Below are positions 39,243 through 47,808 of a stretch of 64,000 nucleotides of DNA, in pieces (the first letter of the stretch is position 1; every line of letters starts with the position of its first letter). The DNA is from Streptomyces griseiscabiei (lineage in GTDB: Bacteria > Actinomycetota > Actinomycetes > Streptomycetales > Streptomycetaceae). The stretch is from the NCBI RefSeq assembly GCF_020010925.1, contig NZ_JAGJBZ010000001.1, forward strand, positions 3,389,001 to 3,453,000, given 5' to 3'. The position numbers were made by a program, and so were the translations under genes. The notes under the pieces were generated by a model. That model worked only from the letters and a program-made list of their open reading frames with translations, had not been told where the DNA came from and did no database searches.

Positions 39243-39953
39243 TCAGCCGGGGACCAGGCCGAGGGCGTACTCGTACCGCTTGACCGAGCCGGTCTTCAGC
39301 AGGCCGGGCCAGGTCTGTACGCGCTCCCAGAGCGGCGAGGGCGAGCCGATGCCGGCACCGGGTGCGGCCAGGGCGTCGATGTGATGGCGGGCGGTCTCCC
39401 ACTCGGCGTAGTTGAGGACGCGGGTGCCGTCGGTGCTGAGGTGGAAGTGGGCGGAGATGCCGCCGGCGCGCGCGTCCGGCTCGGCGGCGAGCGCCTCCTC
39501 CACGGCATCCACCCAGGCCCGCTGCCGCGCCGGGTCCGGCCCGTCGAACTCGACATCGACGATCACCACACACCCCGGCACGCGCACGGCCCGTCCCTCG
39601 CCGCCCGTGATGCCGCGGTACCACCGATACCGTTCGAGCCCCACCCGCTCGATCCCGGGGACGGCGGTGTCGACGGCGTCGTTGCGCTCCTGCCGATGCG
39701 TCTTGACGAAGGCCTCGTACGCCTGTTCGTCGGCCCACTGCGAATGGTGCAGCAGACCGGAGCCGTCCTCGGCGGTGTAGACGAAGTACCCCGACAGCCC
39801 CGCCGTCGGCCACGGCCGCCGCTCCCAGGTGTCGGCGATGGCCTCGACGGTCCGGCGTTGCCGCTCGGGGGTGCCCACCTCCCAGGTGCTGAAGAAGGAC
39901 GCCCCGACATCGGGGCGGTCGAGGACGGGGTGGAGGTCCGTACGACGGGTCAT
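39243..39953 (-). CDS. Antibiotic biosynthesis monooxygenase-like (ABM) protein
   Basis: 236 residues with two ferredoxin-like repeats: first around GASFFSTWEVGTPERQRRTV to HHSQWADEQAYEAFVKTHR, second around GCVVIVDVEFDGPDPARQRAW to LNYAEWETARHHIDAL. This doubled dimeric alpha/beta-barrel pattern is typical of ABM/heme-degrading-type families. GGGAGAG lies 4 nt before ATG 39953. No neighbours point to a pathway; it may be a stand-alone quinol monooxygenase-like protein. Confidence 0.78.
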   Translation of the reverse strand: MTRRTDLHPVLDRPDVGASFFSTWEVGTPERQRRTVEAIADTWERRPWPTAGLSGYFVYTAEDGSGLLHHSQWADEQAYEAFVKTHRQERNDAVDTAVPGIERVGLERYRWYRGITGGEGRAVRVPGCVVIVDVEFDGPDPARQRAWVDAVEEALAAEPDARAGGISAHFHLSTDGTRVLNYAEWETARHHIDALAAPGAGIGSPSPLWERVQTWPGLLKTGSVKRYEYALGLVPG

Positions 39954-39973
39954 GCCGCTCTCCCATGATCGGT

Positions 39974-40008
39974 AGTCGGTAGCCGGCAGTCGGTAGCCGG
40001 CAGTCGGT
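39974..40008. repeat. 14-bp tandem repeat, 2.5 copies
   Basis: agtcggtagccggc at 39974-39987 and 39988-40001, then a half copy. Lies in the leader of the monooxygenase gene, between two divergent promoters. Function unknown; slippage is the simple explanation. Confidence 0.85.
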
Positions 40009-40100
40009 GATCGGTGCCGACACCGACCACCCTCCAACCTCAACCAAGATTCAGGTCAAGTGGGCGGTTCACGGGCCGAATCGGGGAGACCCGCCCGGTC

Positions 40101-41174
40101 ATGGACGAGAAGCGGCCGGAGGCCGGACGGGTGGGCGGGGAACCGGAGACCGAGCGGGCGCCTGGCGCGGACAGCCCCGCCGGACTGCCGAGGCGTTCGT
40201 GGTGGGCGGTGGTGCGGCGCACGGCCAAGGAGTTCCAGGACGACGAACTCGCCGACCGGGCGGCCGCGTTGACGTACTACGGCGTCCTGTCGATGTTCCC
40301 CGCGCTGCTGGTGCTGGTGTCGACGCTCGGCGTCGTGGGACAGCGCGCGACCGACAGGATCCTGGACAACATCGGCGACCTGGCCCCGGGCCCCGCGCGG
40401 GACATCCTGCGGGACGCGGTCGTCCAGCTGGGCCAGAGCGGCGGGACGGGCGGGGTGCTGGCGATCGCCGGCCTGCTGGCGGCGGTGTGGTCGGCCTCGG
40501 GATATGTGGCCGCGTTCATCCGTACGTCCAACGCGGTGTACGACCTGCCGGAGGGCCGCCCGGTGTGGAAGCTGACGCCGCTGCGGATCGCCCTGACCCT
40601 GGTGCTGATGGTGATGCTGGCGGTGAGCGCGCTGATCGTCGTCTTCACGGGCCCGCTGGCCGAGCGCGCGGGCACCACGATCGGGCTCGGCGACGCGGCG
40701 ATCGCGGTGTGGGACATCGTCAAGTGGCCCGTGCTGCTGGTGCTGGTGACGCTGATGATCGCGCTGCTGTACTGGGCCGCGCCCAACGTCCGCGGCCGGG
40801 GCTTCCGCCGGGTCAGCCCCGGCGGGGTCCTCGCCACCCTCGTCTGGCTGGCCGCGTCCGCCGGTTTCGCCGTCTACGCGGCCAACTTCGGCTCCTACAA
40901 CAAGACCTACGGCACCCTCGCCGGAGCCGTCGTCTTCCTCGTCTGGCTCTGGCTCACCAACCTGGCCATCCTCCTGGGCCTCGAATTCGACGCGGAACTC
41001 TCCCGGGAACGCGCCATCACCGAGGGCCACGCCCCCACGGACGAGCCCTACGCCGAACCCCGGGACACCCGCACCTGGCCACCTCACCTGCAGGCCCTCC
41101 ACGAGGCCCACGCGCGCACCACGAACACCCGCACCACCACGAACGGCGACTCGGGCTCGGCGGACAAGGACTGA
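40101..41174 (+). CDS. YihY/BrkB-family membrane protein
   Basis: 357-residue inner-membrane protein. Six hydrophobic segments in the middle (AAALTYYGVLSMFPALLVLV, GVLAIAGLLAAVWSASGYVA, LRIALTLVLMVMLAVSALIV, VKWPVLLVLVTLMIALLYWA, ATLVWLAASAGFAVYAANFG, GAVVFLVWLWLTNLAILLGL) and the conserved SYNKTYGTLAG stretch identify the family once misnamed ribonuclease BN. Soluble tails on both ends, the last one rich in Thr and His. Function unknown; possibly envelope or transport related. Convergent with the DUF3618 gene. Confidence 0.88.
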   Translation: MDEKRPEAGRVGGEPETERAPGADSPAGLPRRSWWAVVRRTAKEFQDDELADRAAALTYYGVLSMFPALLVLVSTLGVVGQRATDRILDNIGDLAPGPARDILRDAVVQLGQSGGTGGVLAIAGLLAAVWSASGYVAAFIRTSNAVYDLPEGRPVWKLTPLRIALTLVLMVMLAVSALIVVFTGPLAERAGTTIGLGDAAIAVWDIVKWPVLLVLVTLMIALLYWAAPNVRGRGFRRVSPGGVLATLVWLAASAGFAVYAANFGSYNKTYGTLAGAVVFLVWLWLTNLAILLGLEFDAELSRERAITEGHAPTDEPYAEPRDTRTWPPHLQALHEAHARTTNTRTTTNGDSGSADKD

Positions 41175-41259
41175 GACCCGGCTGCGCCCCGGCGAACGCC
41201 TCGCGTCCGTGGCCGTCTCGCGTCCGTGGCCGTCTCGCGTCCGTGGTGGTCCGAGGCCG

Positions 41260-41517
41260 TCAGTGGTAGTGGCGCCAGAGGAGCACCCCGGCCGTGGCCG
41301 CCACGGCGACACCCGCGCCGCCGACGACGACCGCCTCCCGGGGCACGCGTTCCCACGCCGAGTGCATCCTCGCCTTCACATCGGCCTTGGCGGCCAGTTC
41401 CTCGACCGTGTCGCCGAGCTGGGCCCGGGTCGCCTCGATCTGCCGACGGAGTTCGTCGGGGCCCTTGGCGCCCACGCCACCGTTCGATCGGCTCGTCCTG
41501 CCGGATGCGTGCGTCAT
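41260..41517 (-). CDS. DUF3618-type small membrane-anchored protein
   Basis: 85 residues. Middle helix GPDELRRQIEATRAQLGDTV, EELAAKADVKARMHSAWERV is the DUF3618 signature; the end AVVVGGAGVAVAATAGVLLW is one membrane segment. Overlaps the holin-family gene by ATGA. Such pairs are conserved in actinobacteria and probably act together at the membrane. Confidence 0.85.
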   Translation of the reverse strand: MTHASGRTSRSNGGVGAKGPDELRRQIEATRAQLGDTVEELAAKADVKARMHSAWERVPREAVVVGGAGVAVAATAGVLLWRHYH

Positions 41518-41996
41518 CGCCCGGCCCTCCCCTTGATCTCGTCCATGTCCGCCTTGACGCTGTCGAGCGCCAGCTCCGGCCTGGGCGGGGTCGCCCTCCG
41601 CAGCTGCCCGCGTCCCACCATCGCCAGCACCGCCGCGATCACGAACAGCACGGCCATCACGACGAGGGCTGCCGCCCACACGTCCAGCACCAGGGAGAGC
41701 GCCGCGGCCCCGGCCCCGGCCAGCGTCATGAACCCCACGTACGCGACCGCGCCGGCCGCGCCCAGGAGCCCTCCGCCGCGCCCCGCGCGCCGCCCCTTCT
41801 CGGCCAGCTCCTGCTTCGCGAGCGCGACCTCCTGTCGTACGAGCAGGGAGAGCTGTTCGGTGGCCTGCCCGACCAGCTCGCCCACGGAGTGGTGGTCGTG
41901 TTCGCCCGGCCCCGGACGCGCGGTTTGCGCGGAGCGCGCGGACCGCAGGGAGCGCGCGATCCGCTGGGGCCTGGTCTCGGTCGTACTGGTCGCCAT
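41514..41996 (-). CDS. Phage holin family (superfamily III, DUF1469) protein
   Basis: 160 residues. The soluble N terminus has VGELVGQATEQLSLLVRQEV, ALAKQELAEKGRRAG, followed by two membrane helices (GAAGAVAYVGFMTLAGAGAA, VWAAALVVMAVLFVIAAVLA). This matches the actinobacterial putative Actinobacterial Holin-X family. It is not evidence of a prophage: the gene is chromosomal and pairs with DUF3618. Role unknown. Confidence 0.85.
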   Translation of the reverse strand: MATSTTETRPQRIARSLRSARSAQTARPGPGEHDHHSVGELVGQATEQLSLLVRQEVALAKQELAEKGRRAGRGGGLLGAAGAVAYVGFMTLAGAGAAALSLVLDVWAAALVVMAVLFVIAAVLAMVGRGQLRRATPPRPELALDSVKADMDEIKGRAGR

Positions 41997-42135
41997 GTCC
42001 CGCCTCCTCCACCTGTAGGAAGGCCCGAGTACCCGGCCCGGCTCCCGCTACCCCCACATCATCGTAGAAACGCTTCCCTATATCCCGTAGCAGAATTAAG
42101 TGGAGCTTCACAGTGGCCGCCCCGAGACTACCCCC

Positions 42136-43071
42136 ATGACCACCACTCACCACGCCCACCGCACGCACCGCACCCACCGCCCCACTCCCTTCGGCCGTGC
42201 CCTCTGCGCGATGGTCACGCCCTTCACCGCGTCCGGGGCGCTCGACCTCGACGGGGCCCAGCGGCTGGCCGACCGGCTGGTGACGGAGGGGTGCGACGGT
42301 CTTGTGCTCTCCGGTACGACGGGCGAGTCACCGACGACGACGGACACGGAGAAGGCGGAGCTGATCCGCGCGGTGCGCGCGGCGGTCGGCGACCGGGCGG
42401 TGATCGTGGCCGGGGTGGGCACCGCCGACACCCGGCACACCGTGGAACTGGCGCTGGCCGCCGAGAAGGCGGGCGCGGACGGCCTCCTGGCGGTCACGCC
42501 GTACTACAGCAGGCCCCCGCAGGACGCGGTCGAGGCGCACTTCCGCGACCTCGCCGACGCCTCGGGGCTGCCGCTCGCCCTGTACGACATCCCCGGCCGC
42601 ACCGGCACCCGCATCGAACCCGAGACGATGATCCGGCTGGCGGCCCACCCCCGGATCGTGGCGGTGAAGGACTGCGCGTACGACCTCCTCGGCACCCAGC
42701 GGGTGCTGGCCGAGACGGAGCTGGCGTACTACACGGGCTGCGACGAGTACGCCCTCGCGCTGTACGCGCTCGGCGGGTCCGGCTTCATCGGCACGGTCGC
42801 GAACGCGGCGCCGGGCCCCTTCCGGGCGGTCCTCGACGCCTTCGACGCGGGGGACACCGCCGGGGCGGCCCGCCTCCAGCGCCGGACGATCCCGCTCACC
42901 GGGCTGATGATGTCCTCGGGTCTGCCCGGCACCGTCACGGCGAAGGCGCTCCTGAACCGCCTCGGCCTCCCCGCCGGCCCGGTCCGCGCACCGCTGCGGC
43001 CCGCCGGTCAGGAGGTGACCGACGGGCTGCTGGCTGCGTACGAGGAACTGGTCAGCTCCAGCGTTCGGTGA
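42136..43071 (+). CDS. dapA: 4-hydroxy-tetrahydrodipicolinate synthase homologue
   Basis: 311-residue DapA-type enzyme condensing aspartate semialdehyde and pyruvate in lysine/diaminopimelate synthesis. Hallmarks: GTTGESPT (60-67), Tyr150 in LYDIPGRTGT, Schiff-base Lys178 in IVAVKDCAYD, and VTPYYSRPP. A His-rich N-terminal extension (HHAHRTHRTHR) is unusual. dapD lies 2.3 kb away at 45336, consistent with lysine synthesis. Streptomycetes usually have more than one dapA-like gene, so this may be a second copy. ATG 42136 chosen over 42100 to match family length. Its 3' end overlaps the convergent gene by 20 nt. Confidence 0.87.
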   Translation: MTTTHHAHRTHRTHRPTPFGRALCAMVTPFTASGALDLDGAQRLADRLVTEGCDGLVLSGTTGESPTTTDTEKAELIRAVRAAVGDRAVIVAGVGTADTRHTVELALAAEKAGADGLLAVTPYYSRPPQDAVEAHFRDLADASGLPLALYDIPGRTGTRIEPETMIRLAAHPRIVAVKDCAYDLLGTQRVLAETELAYYTGCDEYALALYALGGSGFIGTVANAAPGPFRAVLDAFDAGDTAGAARLQRRTIPLTGLMMSSGLPGTVTAKALLNRLGLPAGPVRAPLRPAGQEVTDGLLAAYEELVSSSVR

Positions 43072-44278
43072 ACACCGGGATCCAGCGGCCGGGGTAGTCG
43101 GCGGACGCCTTGCGGAAGCCGCTGAGCTGGACGACCTTGTCGCTGCCGACGGTGAGAAGGATGAGCTGGTTGCGGAACTCGCCCTTGCCGCTGCACCTCT
43201 TGGGGTCGCAGCCCCAGGCGATGACCCGCTCGTCGTCCGCCCAGGCCAGGAGTTGCTGACCCGGTACCGTCGTGACCCTCTTACCGGTGCCCGCGTCGAC
43301 GATCTCGGAGGAGATCTCTTCCCCGTCCCCGGCGAACTCGCCCCCGATCAGCTTCCCGTCGGGCGACAGACCGGCCTCCGCGTAGCTCACGTACTTCTCG
43401 GACGCGGGTACGCCGATCTTGTCGCCGTTCAGGTCGTAGTACTGCCGGTACGGCTTCTCCCCGGTGCGCGAGAAGACGGACCGGCCGTCGTGGCTCCATT
43501 CCACGTCGTCCCGGCTGTTGTAGACGTAGCCCCACTCGTCCTTCCACTGCGGTGCCTTGTGCCAGGTCGCCTCACCCGAGTCCACGTCCACGACGGAGAA
43601 CCCCGTACGGCTGGGCACGGGGCCCGGTACCTCCTTGCCGTTGACGTTCTGCGGATGGTCGGCGAAGTCGCGATCGGGGTTCTTGGAGTAGGTGGTCGCG
43701 ACCAGCTTGGTGCCGTCCGGGGAGAATTCGACCGACGCGACGCCGTGGTCCACGGGGATCCAGCGGTCCACCTTGCCTGTGATCATGTCGAGCAGCCCGA
43801 TCCGCCTGGCGGGCAGTTCACCCTCCAGCACGGCGGCGGTGCGCATACCGGGTGCGACGTCCAGGAACGCCCACCTGGTCTTGCGGTATTCGGCCGTCTT
43901 CTGGTCGAGAAGGCCGTACACGCGGGTGTTGACGATGTCGCCGCCCGGCTGCTTGACCGCCTTGCGCACATAGAACGCGGAGAGCGCGGTGTCCCCCGCC
44001 GCGATCATGTTCCTCGGCGGCGACTGGTCGGGGTGACCGATGATGTCGCTCCTGTTCATCTCGCTGGCGGGACGCACCTCGTCCCCGCCACCGGTCAGCA
44101 GGGGCACACCCACCGCGACGGCCACGACCGCGGCCGTGGCGGCGGCGGTGCCCGCGAGCGTACGGCTGCGGCGCCGACGCCGTACGGTCAGCACCCGGTC
44201 GGCGAAATCCCGGGCCAGGGGCGGCTGTTCGGCGGCCTGCTCCCGCAGGGAGGCACGCACCAGTTCATCGACGTTCAC
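43052..44278 (-). CDS. Membrane-anchored beta-propeller-like partner of a SigE-family sigma factor
   Basis: 408 residues. N terminus: NVDELVRASLREQAAEQPPL (cytoplasmic), basic RRRRRSR, then one membrane segment (LAGTAAATAAVVAVAVGVPL, about 40-62). The rest is an extracellular WD40/TolB-like propeller with repeated motifs: VASVEFSPDGTKLVATTYSK, DVEWSHDGRSVFSRTG, AEAGLSPDGKLIGGEF. Starts 4 nt inside the sigma-factor gene's end (ATGA overlap). Such membrane proteins behind ECF-like sigma genes often act as anti-sigma factors or sensors, but a zinc-binding anti-sigma motif is not visible. Its stop lies within the dapA-like gene. Confidence 0.82.
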   Translation of the reverse strand: MNVDELVRASLREQAAEQPPLARDFADRVLTVRRRRRSRTLAGTAAATAAVVAVAVGVPLLTGGGDEVRPASEMNRSDIIGHPDQSPPRNMIAAGDTALSAFYVRKAVKQPGGDIVNTRVYGLLDQKTAEYRKTRWAFLDVAPGMRTAAVLEGELPARRIGLLDMITGKVDRWIPVDHGVASVEFSPDGTKLVATTYSKNPDRDFADHPQNVNGKEVPGPVPSRTGFSVVDVDSGEATWHKAPQWKDEWGYVYNSRDDVEWSHDGRSVFSRTGEKPYRQYYDLNGDKIGVPASEKYVSYAEAGLSPDGKLIGGEFAGDGEEISSEIVDAGTGKRVTTVPGQQLLAWADDERVIAWGCDPKRCSGKGEFRNQLILLTVGSDKVVQLSGFRKASADYPGRWIPVFTERWS

Positions 44279-44832
44279 GGACGCACCTCCACGGGCGACA
44301 AGTCACGGGACGGCTCCTGCTCGGCCGCCGCGGGCCCGAGCGCGGCCAGTTCGGGCGCGAGTTCGCGCAGCCGGGCGAGCGAGCGGTGGGTGGTGGACCG
44401 GACGGTCCCGACGGAGCACCCGAGGATCCGGGCCACCTCGCCCTCGGGCAGGTCCTCGAAGTACCGCAGCACCAGCACGGTCCGCTGCCGGTCGGTGAGC
44501 CGGGCCAGCGCCCCGCGCATCACGAGCCGCAGCTCGACCCCCGCGGCACCGTCCGCGGCACCGGCGCTCTCGGGCGGCTCGGCGACGGTCAGCTCGCGGC
44601 GCCGCCACTTCAGCCGCCACCGGCTGACCTGCTGCCGGTAGAGGATCCGCCGTACGTACGCCTCGGGCTCGTCGATCCGCTGCCAGCGCCCGGCGGCCTT
44701 GATCAGCGCGTTCTGCAGCAGGTCCTCGGCGGCGTGCCGGTCGCCGCCGCTCAGCAGCACGGCCGTCCTCAGCAGGGCCGACGACCGCCCGGCCACGAAT
44801 TCCCGGAAACTCTCCTGCCCCGCGGCATCCAT
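44275..44832 (-). CDS. SigE-family ECF-type RNA polymerase sigma factor
   Basis: 185 residues. Region 2: FREFVAGRSSALLRTAVLLS, HAAEDLLQNALIKAAGRWQR. Region 4: LARLTDRQRTVLVLRYFEDL, PEGEVARILGCSVGTVRSTT, HRSLARLREL. The actinobacterial SigE-family (TIGR02983) shows the same FxxFVxxRxxxLLRTA start. It is followed by the propeller protein gene with an ATGA overlap, making a regulator pair. Target promoters unknown. Confidence 0.9.
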   Translation of the reverse strand: MDAAGQESFREFVAGRSSALLRTAVLLSGGDRHAAEDLLQNALIKAAGRWQRIDEPEAYVRRILYRQQVSRWRLKWRRRELTVAEPPESAGAADGAAGVELRLVMRGALARLTDRQRTVLVLRYFEDLPEGEVARILGCSVGTVRSTTHRSLARLRELAPELAALGPAAAEQEPSRDLSPVEVRP

Positions 44833-44941
44833 CGTCACCTTCTCTTCTCCGGCGGACTCCGTGTCCCGCCCCTGTGTTCCCTGTGACGCGCGGACCGGCC
44901 CGCGGCTATGCCGTCCCGCCGATAACGGTCCGGAAAACGGT

Positions 44942-44978
44942 CGGGGCCCGCACGCGCGTGCAGCGCGTGCGGGCCCCG
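44942..44978. terminator. Strong hairpin after the small secreted protein gene
   Basis: 16-bp perfect arms (CGGGGCCCGCACGCGC and complement) around a 5-nt loop, 18 nt past the stop at 44996. Confidence 0.8.
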
Positions 44979-44995
44979 TTCGGCGGACCCGGAGG

Positions 44996-45220
44996 TCAGC
45001 CCCAGCGGTACCCGTCACCGAACAGCAGGGTGTGCTCCAGCACGTCCTCCATCGGGTCGTCGACCTGACCGACGTTGACGAGCCCGATCCGGGGACCGTT
45101 GTGCGAGGCCCTGTTGGTCTCGTCGGCGTGCGCGGCTCCCGCCGCCACCCCGCACAGCAGCACCGTGGCCAGCCCTGCCACGGCCGCTCGCGCCACGGTC
45201 CTCGCCCGGTCGTTCCTCAT
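44996..45220 (-). CDS. Small secreted protein
   Basis: 74 residues: signal peptide RARTVARAAVAGLATVLLCG, cleavage near AHA, and a mature part of about 40 residues ending DVLEHTLLFGDGYRWG with NRASHNGPRIGLVNVGQVDDP. Only one Cys, in the signal. Small secreted proteins of this form recur in Streptomyces; some lie near spore-surface genes, but I cannot assign one. Start at 45220 chosen; 45235 is possible. Flanked by a strong terminator. Confidence 0.72.
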   Translation of the reverse strand: MRNDRARTVARAAVAGLATVLLCGVAAGAAHADETNRASHNGPRIGLVNVGQVDDPMEDVLEHTLLFGDGYRWG

Positions 45221-45335
45221 GCCTCGGTCCCTCATCTCATCGGTTCGGCCACTGATAGGACACTGCGTCCGACAGTTCATCTGCCTGCACCACGAGGAGG
45301 TCACGCCGAGCAACCCTTATGGGGTGTGCCGGTGG

Positions 45336-46325
45336 TCAGTTGTGGCTGTGCAGGATCTCGTTGAGGCCGCCCCAGACCGCGTTGTTCGGGCGGGCCTCGA
45401 CCGTGCCGGTGACCGAGTTGCGGCGGAAGAGGATGTTCGAGGCGCCGGAGAGGTCGCGGGCCTTGACGACCTGGCCGTCGGGCATGGTGACACGGGTGCC
45501 GGCGGTGACGTAGAGGCCGGCCTCGACGACGCACTCGTCGCCCAGCGCGATGCCGACGCCCGCCTCGGCGCCGATCAGGCAGCGCTCGCCGATGGAGATG
45601 ATGACGTTGCCGCCGCCGGAGAGCGTGCCCATGGTGGAGGCGCCGCCGCCGATGTCCGAGCCGTCGCCGACGACGACACCGGCGGAGATCCGGCCCTCGA
45701 CCATCGACGTGCCGAGAGTGCCCGCGTTGAAGTTGACGAAGCCCTCGTGCATGACCGTGGTGCCCTCGGCGAGGTGCGCGCCGAGGCGGACCCGGTCGGC
45801 GTCGGCGATCCGGACGCCCTTGGGGGCCACGTAGTCCGTCATGCGCGGGAACTTGTCGATCGAGGTGACCTGGAGGTGCAGGCCCTCGGCGCGGGCGTTG
45901 AGGCGGACCTTCTCGATGTCGTCGACGGCGACCGGGCCGAGCGAGGTCCAGGCGACGTTGGCGAGGAGGCCGAAGACGCCGTCCAGGCTCTGGCCGTGCG
46001 GCTTCACCAGACGGTGGGAGAGCAGGTGCAGGCGCAGGTAGGCGTCGTGCGTGTCGATCGGCTTCTCGTCGAGCGAGGAGATGACCGTGCGGACCGCGAC
46101 GACCTCGACGCCCCGGCGCGCGTCCTGACCGATCGCGGCGGTCGCGCCACCGCCCAGCAGCTCCGCGGCGCGCCCGGCGGTCAGCCGCTCGGTGCCGGAG
46201 GGGCCCGGCTCGGACTTGAGTTCGGGCGCGGGGAACCAGGTGTCGAGGACGGTGCCGTCGGCGGCGATCGTGGCGAGGCCGGCGGCCACGGCGCCGGTGG
46301 TACGAGGAGCAGTCGTATCGGTCAT
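45336..46325 (-). CDS. dapD: 2,3,4,5-tetrahydropyridine-2,6-dicarboxylate N-succinyltransferase
   Basis: 329-residue DapD of the actinobacterial long form, catalysing succinylation in the lysine/meso-DAP pathway. N-terminal domain to residue 170, then left-handed beta-helix hexapeptide repeats ([60 protein letters not shown]). Conserved [10 protein letters not shown] and [14 protein letters not shown] bind substrate and CoA. C terminus [12 protein letters not shown]. Monocistronic by spacing: 115 nt to the next gene downstream, 304 nt upstream. Confidence 0.93.
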   Translation of the reverse strand: MTDTTAPRTTGAVAAGLATIAADGTVLDTWFPAPELKSEPGPSGTERLTAGRAAELLGGGATAAIGQDARRGVEVVAVRTVISSLDEKPIDTHDAYLRLHLLSHRLVKPHGQSLDGVFGLLANVAWTSLGPVAVDDIEKVRLNARAEGLHLQVTSIDKFPRMTDYVAPKGVRIADADRVRLGAHLAEGTTVMHEGFVNFNAGTLGTSMVEGRISAGVVVGDGSDIGGGASTMGTLSGGGNVIISIGERCLIGAEAGVGIALGDECVVEAGLYVTAGTRVTMPDGQVVKARDLSGASNILFRRNSVTGTVEARPNNAVWGGLNEILHSHN

Positions 46326-46629
46326 GAGGGCAACCTAACCGCCCGAAGCCGGTACGGGCCAACCCGCGCTGCGGGCGTCTCAGGTGCCGGGCACGATACG
46401 GACATACTGGGCCGGAGGACCCGCGCGGCGTCGCACACGCCGTCGTCATCTCCATCGCCGTCGTCATCGCCGCCGTGACGGACGACGACGGCCCGGTACC
46501 CGGCGGCGGCCTCGACCAGATGATCGACCGGCGTGAGACCGGCGTGAGACCGGACAGCGCGCCGGGCGCGCGAAGAACCCGCGGCGCTCCCGCCCGCCAC
46601 CACCGCTCCCCTCCCCGGAGCGAGCCCCC
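46326..46629. other. 304-nt intergenic stretch
   Basis: Between the dapD start and the TetR stop. Holds the presumed dapD promoter, not clearly readable. A short direct repeat (cggcgtgagac twice at about 46530-46553) and cgtcatc/cgtcgtc triplet runs occur. No coding frame shows protein-like composition. Confidence 0.6.
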
Positions 46630-47166
46630 TCACGGGATCACCCGGGCCAGCACCTCCCGTGTGTACTCCTCGTCGTACGGCGCCCCGGTGAGCAGGACCT
46701 GGAGGAAGATCCCGTCGAGCAGCGCGACGAGGGCGCGCGCGGTCACCGGGTCGGTGCGGCCGGCGAGGCAGTCGGCGAAGCCCCGGCCCCACTCGTCGGC
46801 GACGGGCCGCAGGGCGGGCCTGCGCAGCGCGGCGAGGTACAGCTCGTACTCGACCTCCAGGCCCGTACGGTCGCCGGCGAGCCAGTCGCCGCCGAGTGCG
46901 GCCAGTTCGGTGGCGAGGTCGGTGCCGGGGTCGCGCAGCGCCTCGCGCGCGGCGACGGTCCTCGCGAAGCCGTCGTTGGCCTGCCGCAGCGCGGCCACCA
47001 TCAGATCGTCGAGGGTCTTGAAGTGGTACGTCGTCGAGCCGAGCGGTACGTCCGCCTCGGCGGCCACGCTCCGGTGGCTCAGCCCGGCGATGCCCTTGTC
47101 CCCCACGACCCGGATCGCGGCGTCGATGATCCGCTGCCGTCGCTCGGGGTCATAGCGCCGGGCCAT
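46630..47166 (-). CDS. TetR-family regulator
   Basis: 178 residues. N-terminal helix-turn-helix: RRYDPERRQRIIDAAIRVVG, GLSHRSVAAEADVPLGSTTYHF. C-terminal ligand domain helical. It overlaps the SMR efflux gene by TGATG, so regulator and pump are co-translated. The three dyads over the pump start are likely its operators. Confidence 0.9.
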   Translation of the reverse strand: MARRYDPERRQRIIDAAIRVVGDKGIAGLSHRSVAAEADVPLGSTTYHFKTLDDLMVAALRQANDGFARTVAAREALRDPGTDLATELAALGGDWLAGDRTGLEVEYELYLAALRRPALRPVADEWGRGFADCLAGRTDPVTARALVALLDGIFLQVLLTGAPYDEEYTREVLARVIP

Positions 47167-47486
47167 CAGTGGGCGCCTCCCAGGTTCAGCACCACGACTC
47201 CCGCGATGATCAGCGCGATTCCGGCGACCTTGGAGACGCTCAGGCCCTCCCCGAAGAGCACCAGCCCGAGCGCGGCGACGGTCGCGGTGCCGACGCCGGC
47301 CCAGATCGCGTACGCCGTGCCGATCGACATCGTCTTGAGCGCCTGGGCGAGCAGGACGAAGGAGACGACGTACCCCACACCGGTGACCAGTGACGGCCAC
47401 AGCCTGCTGAAGCCCTCGCTGTACTTCATGGCGGTGGTGGCGGCCACCTCGGCGGCTATGGCGCCGGCGAGCAACAGATATCCCAT
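47166..47486 (-). CDS. Small multidrug resistance (SMR/EmrE-type) transporter
   Basis: 106 residues, four membrane helices. The signature Glu14-type residue lies in the first helix (GYLLLAGAIAAEVAATTAMK), followed by YSEGFSRLWPSLVTGVGYVV, GTAYAIWAGVGTATVAALGL (W motif) and VAGIALIIAGVVVLNLGGA. Family members exchange protons for quaternary amines or guanidinium; half of them act as dimers. ATG 47486 lies inside a dyad. The longer frame from 47555 lacks support. Confidence 0.9.
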   Translation of the reverse strand: MGYLLLAGAIAAEVAATTAMKYSEGFSRLWPSLVTGVGYVVSFVLLAQALKTMSIGTAYAIWAGVGTATVAALGLVLFGEGLSVSKVAGIALIIAGVVVLNLGGAH

Positions 47487-47535
47487 GTGTACGAGCGTAC
47501 ACATGATGCGTACGGCTGTACACATCACACGTGTG
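47484..47535. promoter_or_regulatory. Three clustered dyads over the SMR gene start
   Basis: CATGTGTACG-AG-CGTACACATG (47484-47505, includes the start codon), TGATGCGTACGGCTGTACACATCA-type dyad (47504-47527) and CACACGTGTG (47526-47535). The shared GTAC half-sites suggest one repressor, most likely the TetR protein encoded downstream. Confidence 0.7.
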
Positions 47536-47634
47536 AGCACACATCGCGCGCACATCGTGCGGACAGGCCTGCTTATGGGCCGAATTGAGCCACACCGACC
47601 CTCAAGAGGCCCCCCTTTCGGGGCCGTTCCGTTA

Positions 47635-47648
47635 TGGAAGCGCTCACT
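47635..47648. promoter_or_regulatory. LacI/CebR-like box TGGAAGCGCTCACT
   Basis: Resembles the CebR consensus TGGGAGCGCTCCCA with 12 of 14 positions. Lies 161 nt upstream of the AbfB-domain gene. The rest of 47487-47808 has no gene. Confidence 0.3.
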
Positions 47649-47808
47649 GAAAGGGGTCCCCGGGCGTCACTCGGTCCACTAATGTTTCAACGGTCAAGCT
47701 CCCGAATGTGATGATCTTGAAAATCTCGCATACCGGGTCGCGTCTGGCTCCTCCCTGTCAACCCATGACGATTCGCGTCCGCACCTGGCGACGCTGAAGG
47801 AACCGCGC

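Noticed and set aside
41514..41996. Prophage remnant suggested by a holin-family gene
   Set aside because: No other phage gene is near. The gene overlaps a DUF3618 gene in a layout common on actinobacterial chromosomes.
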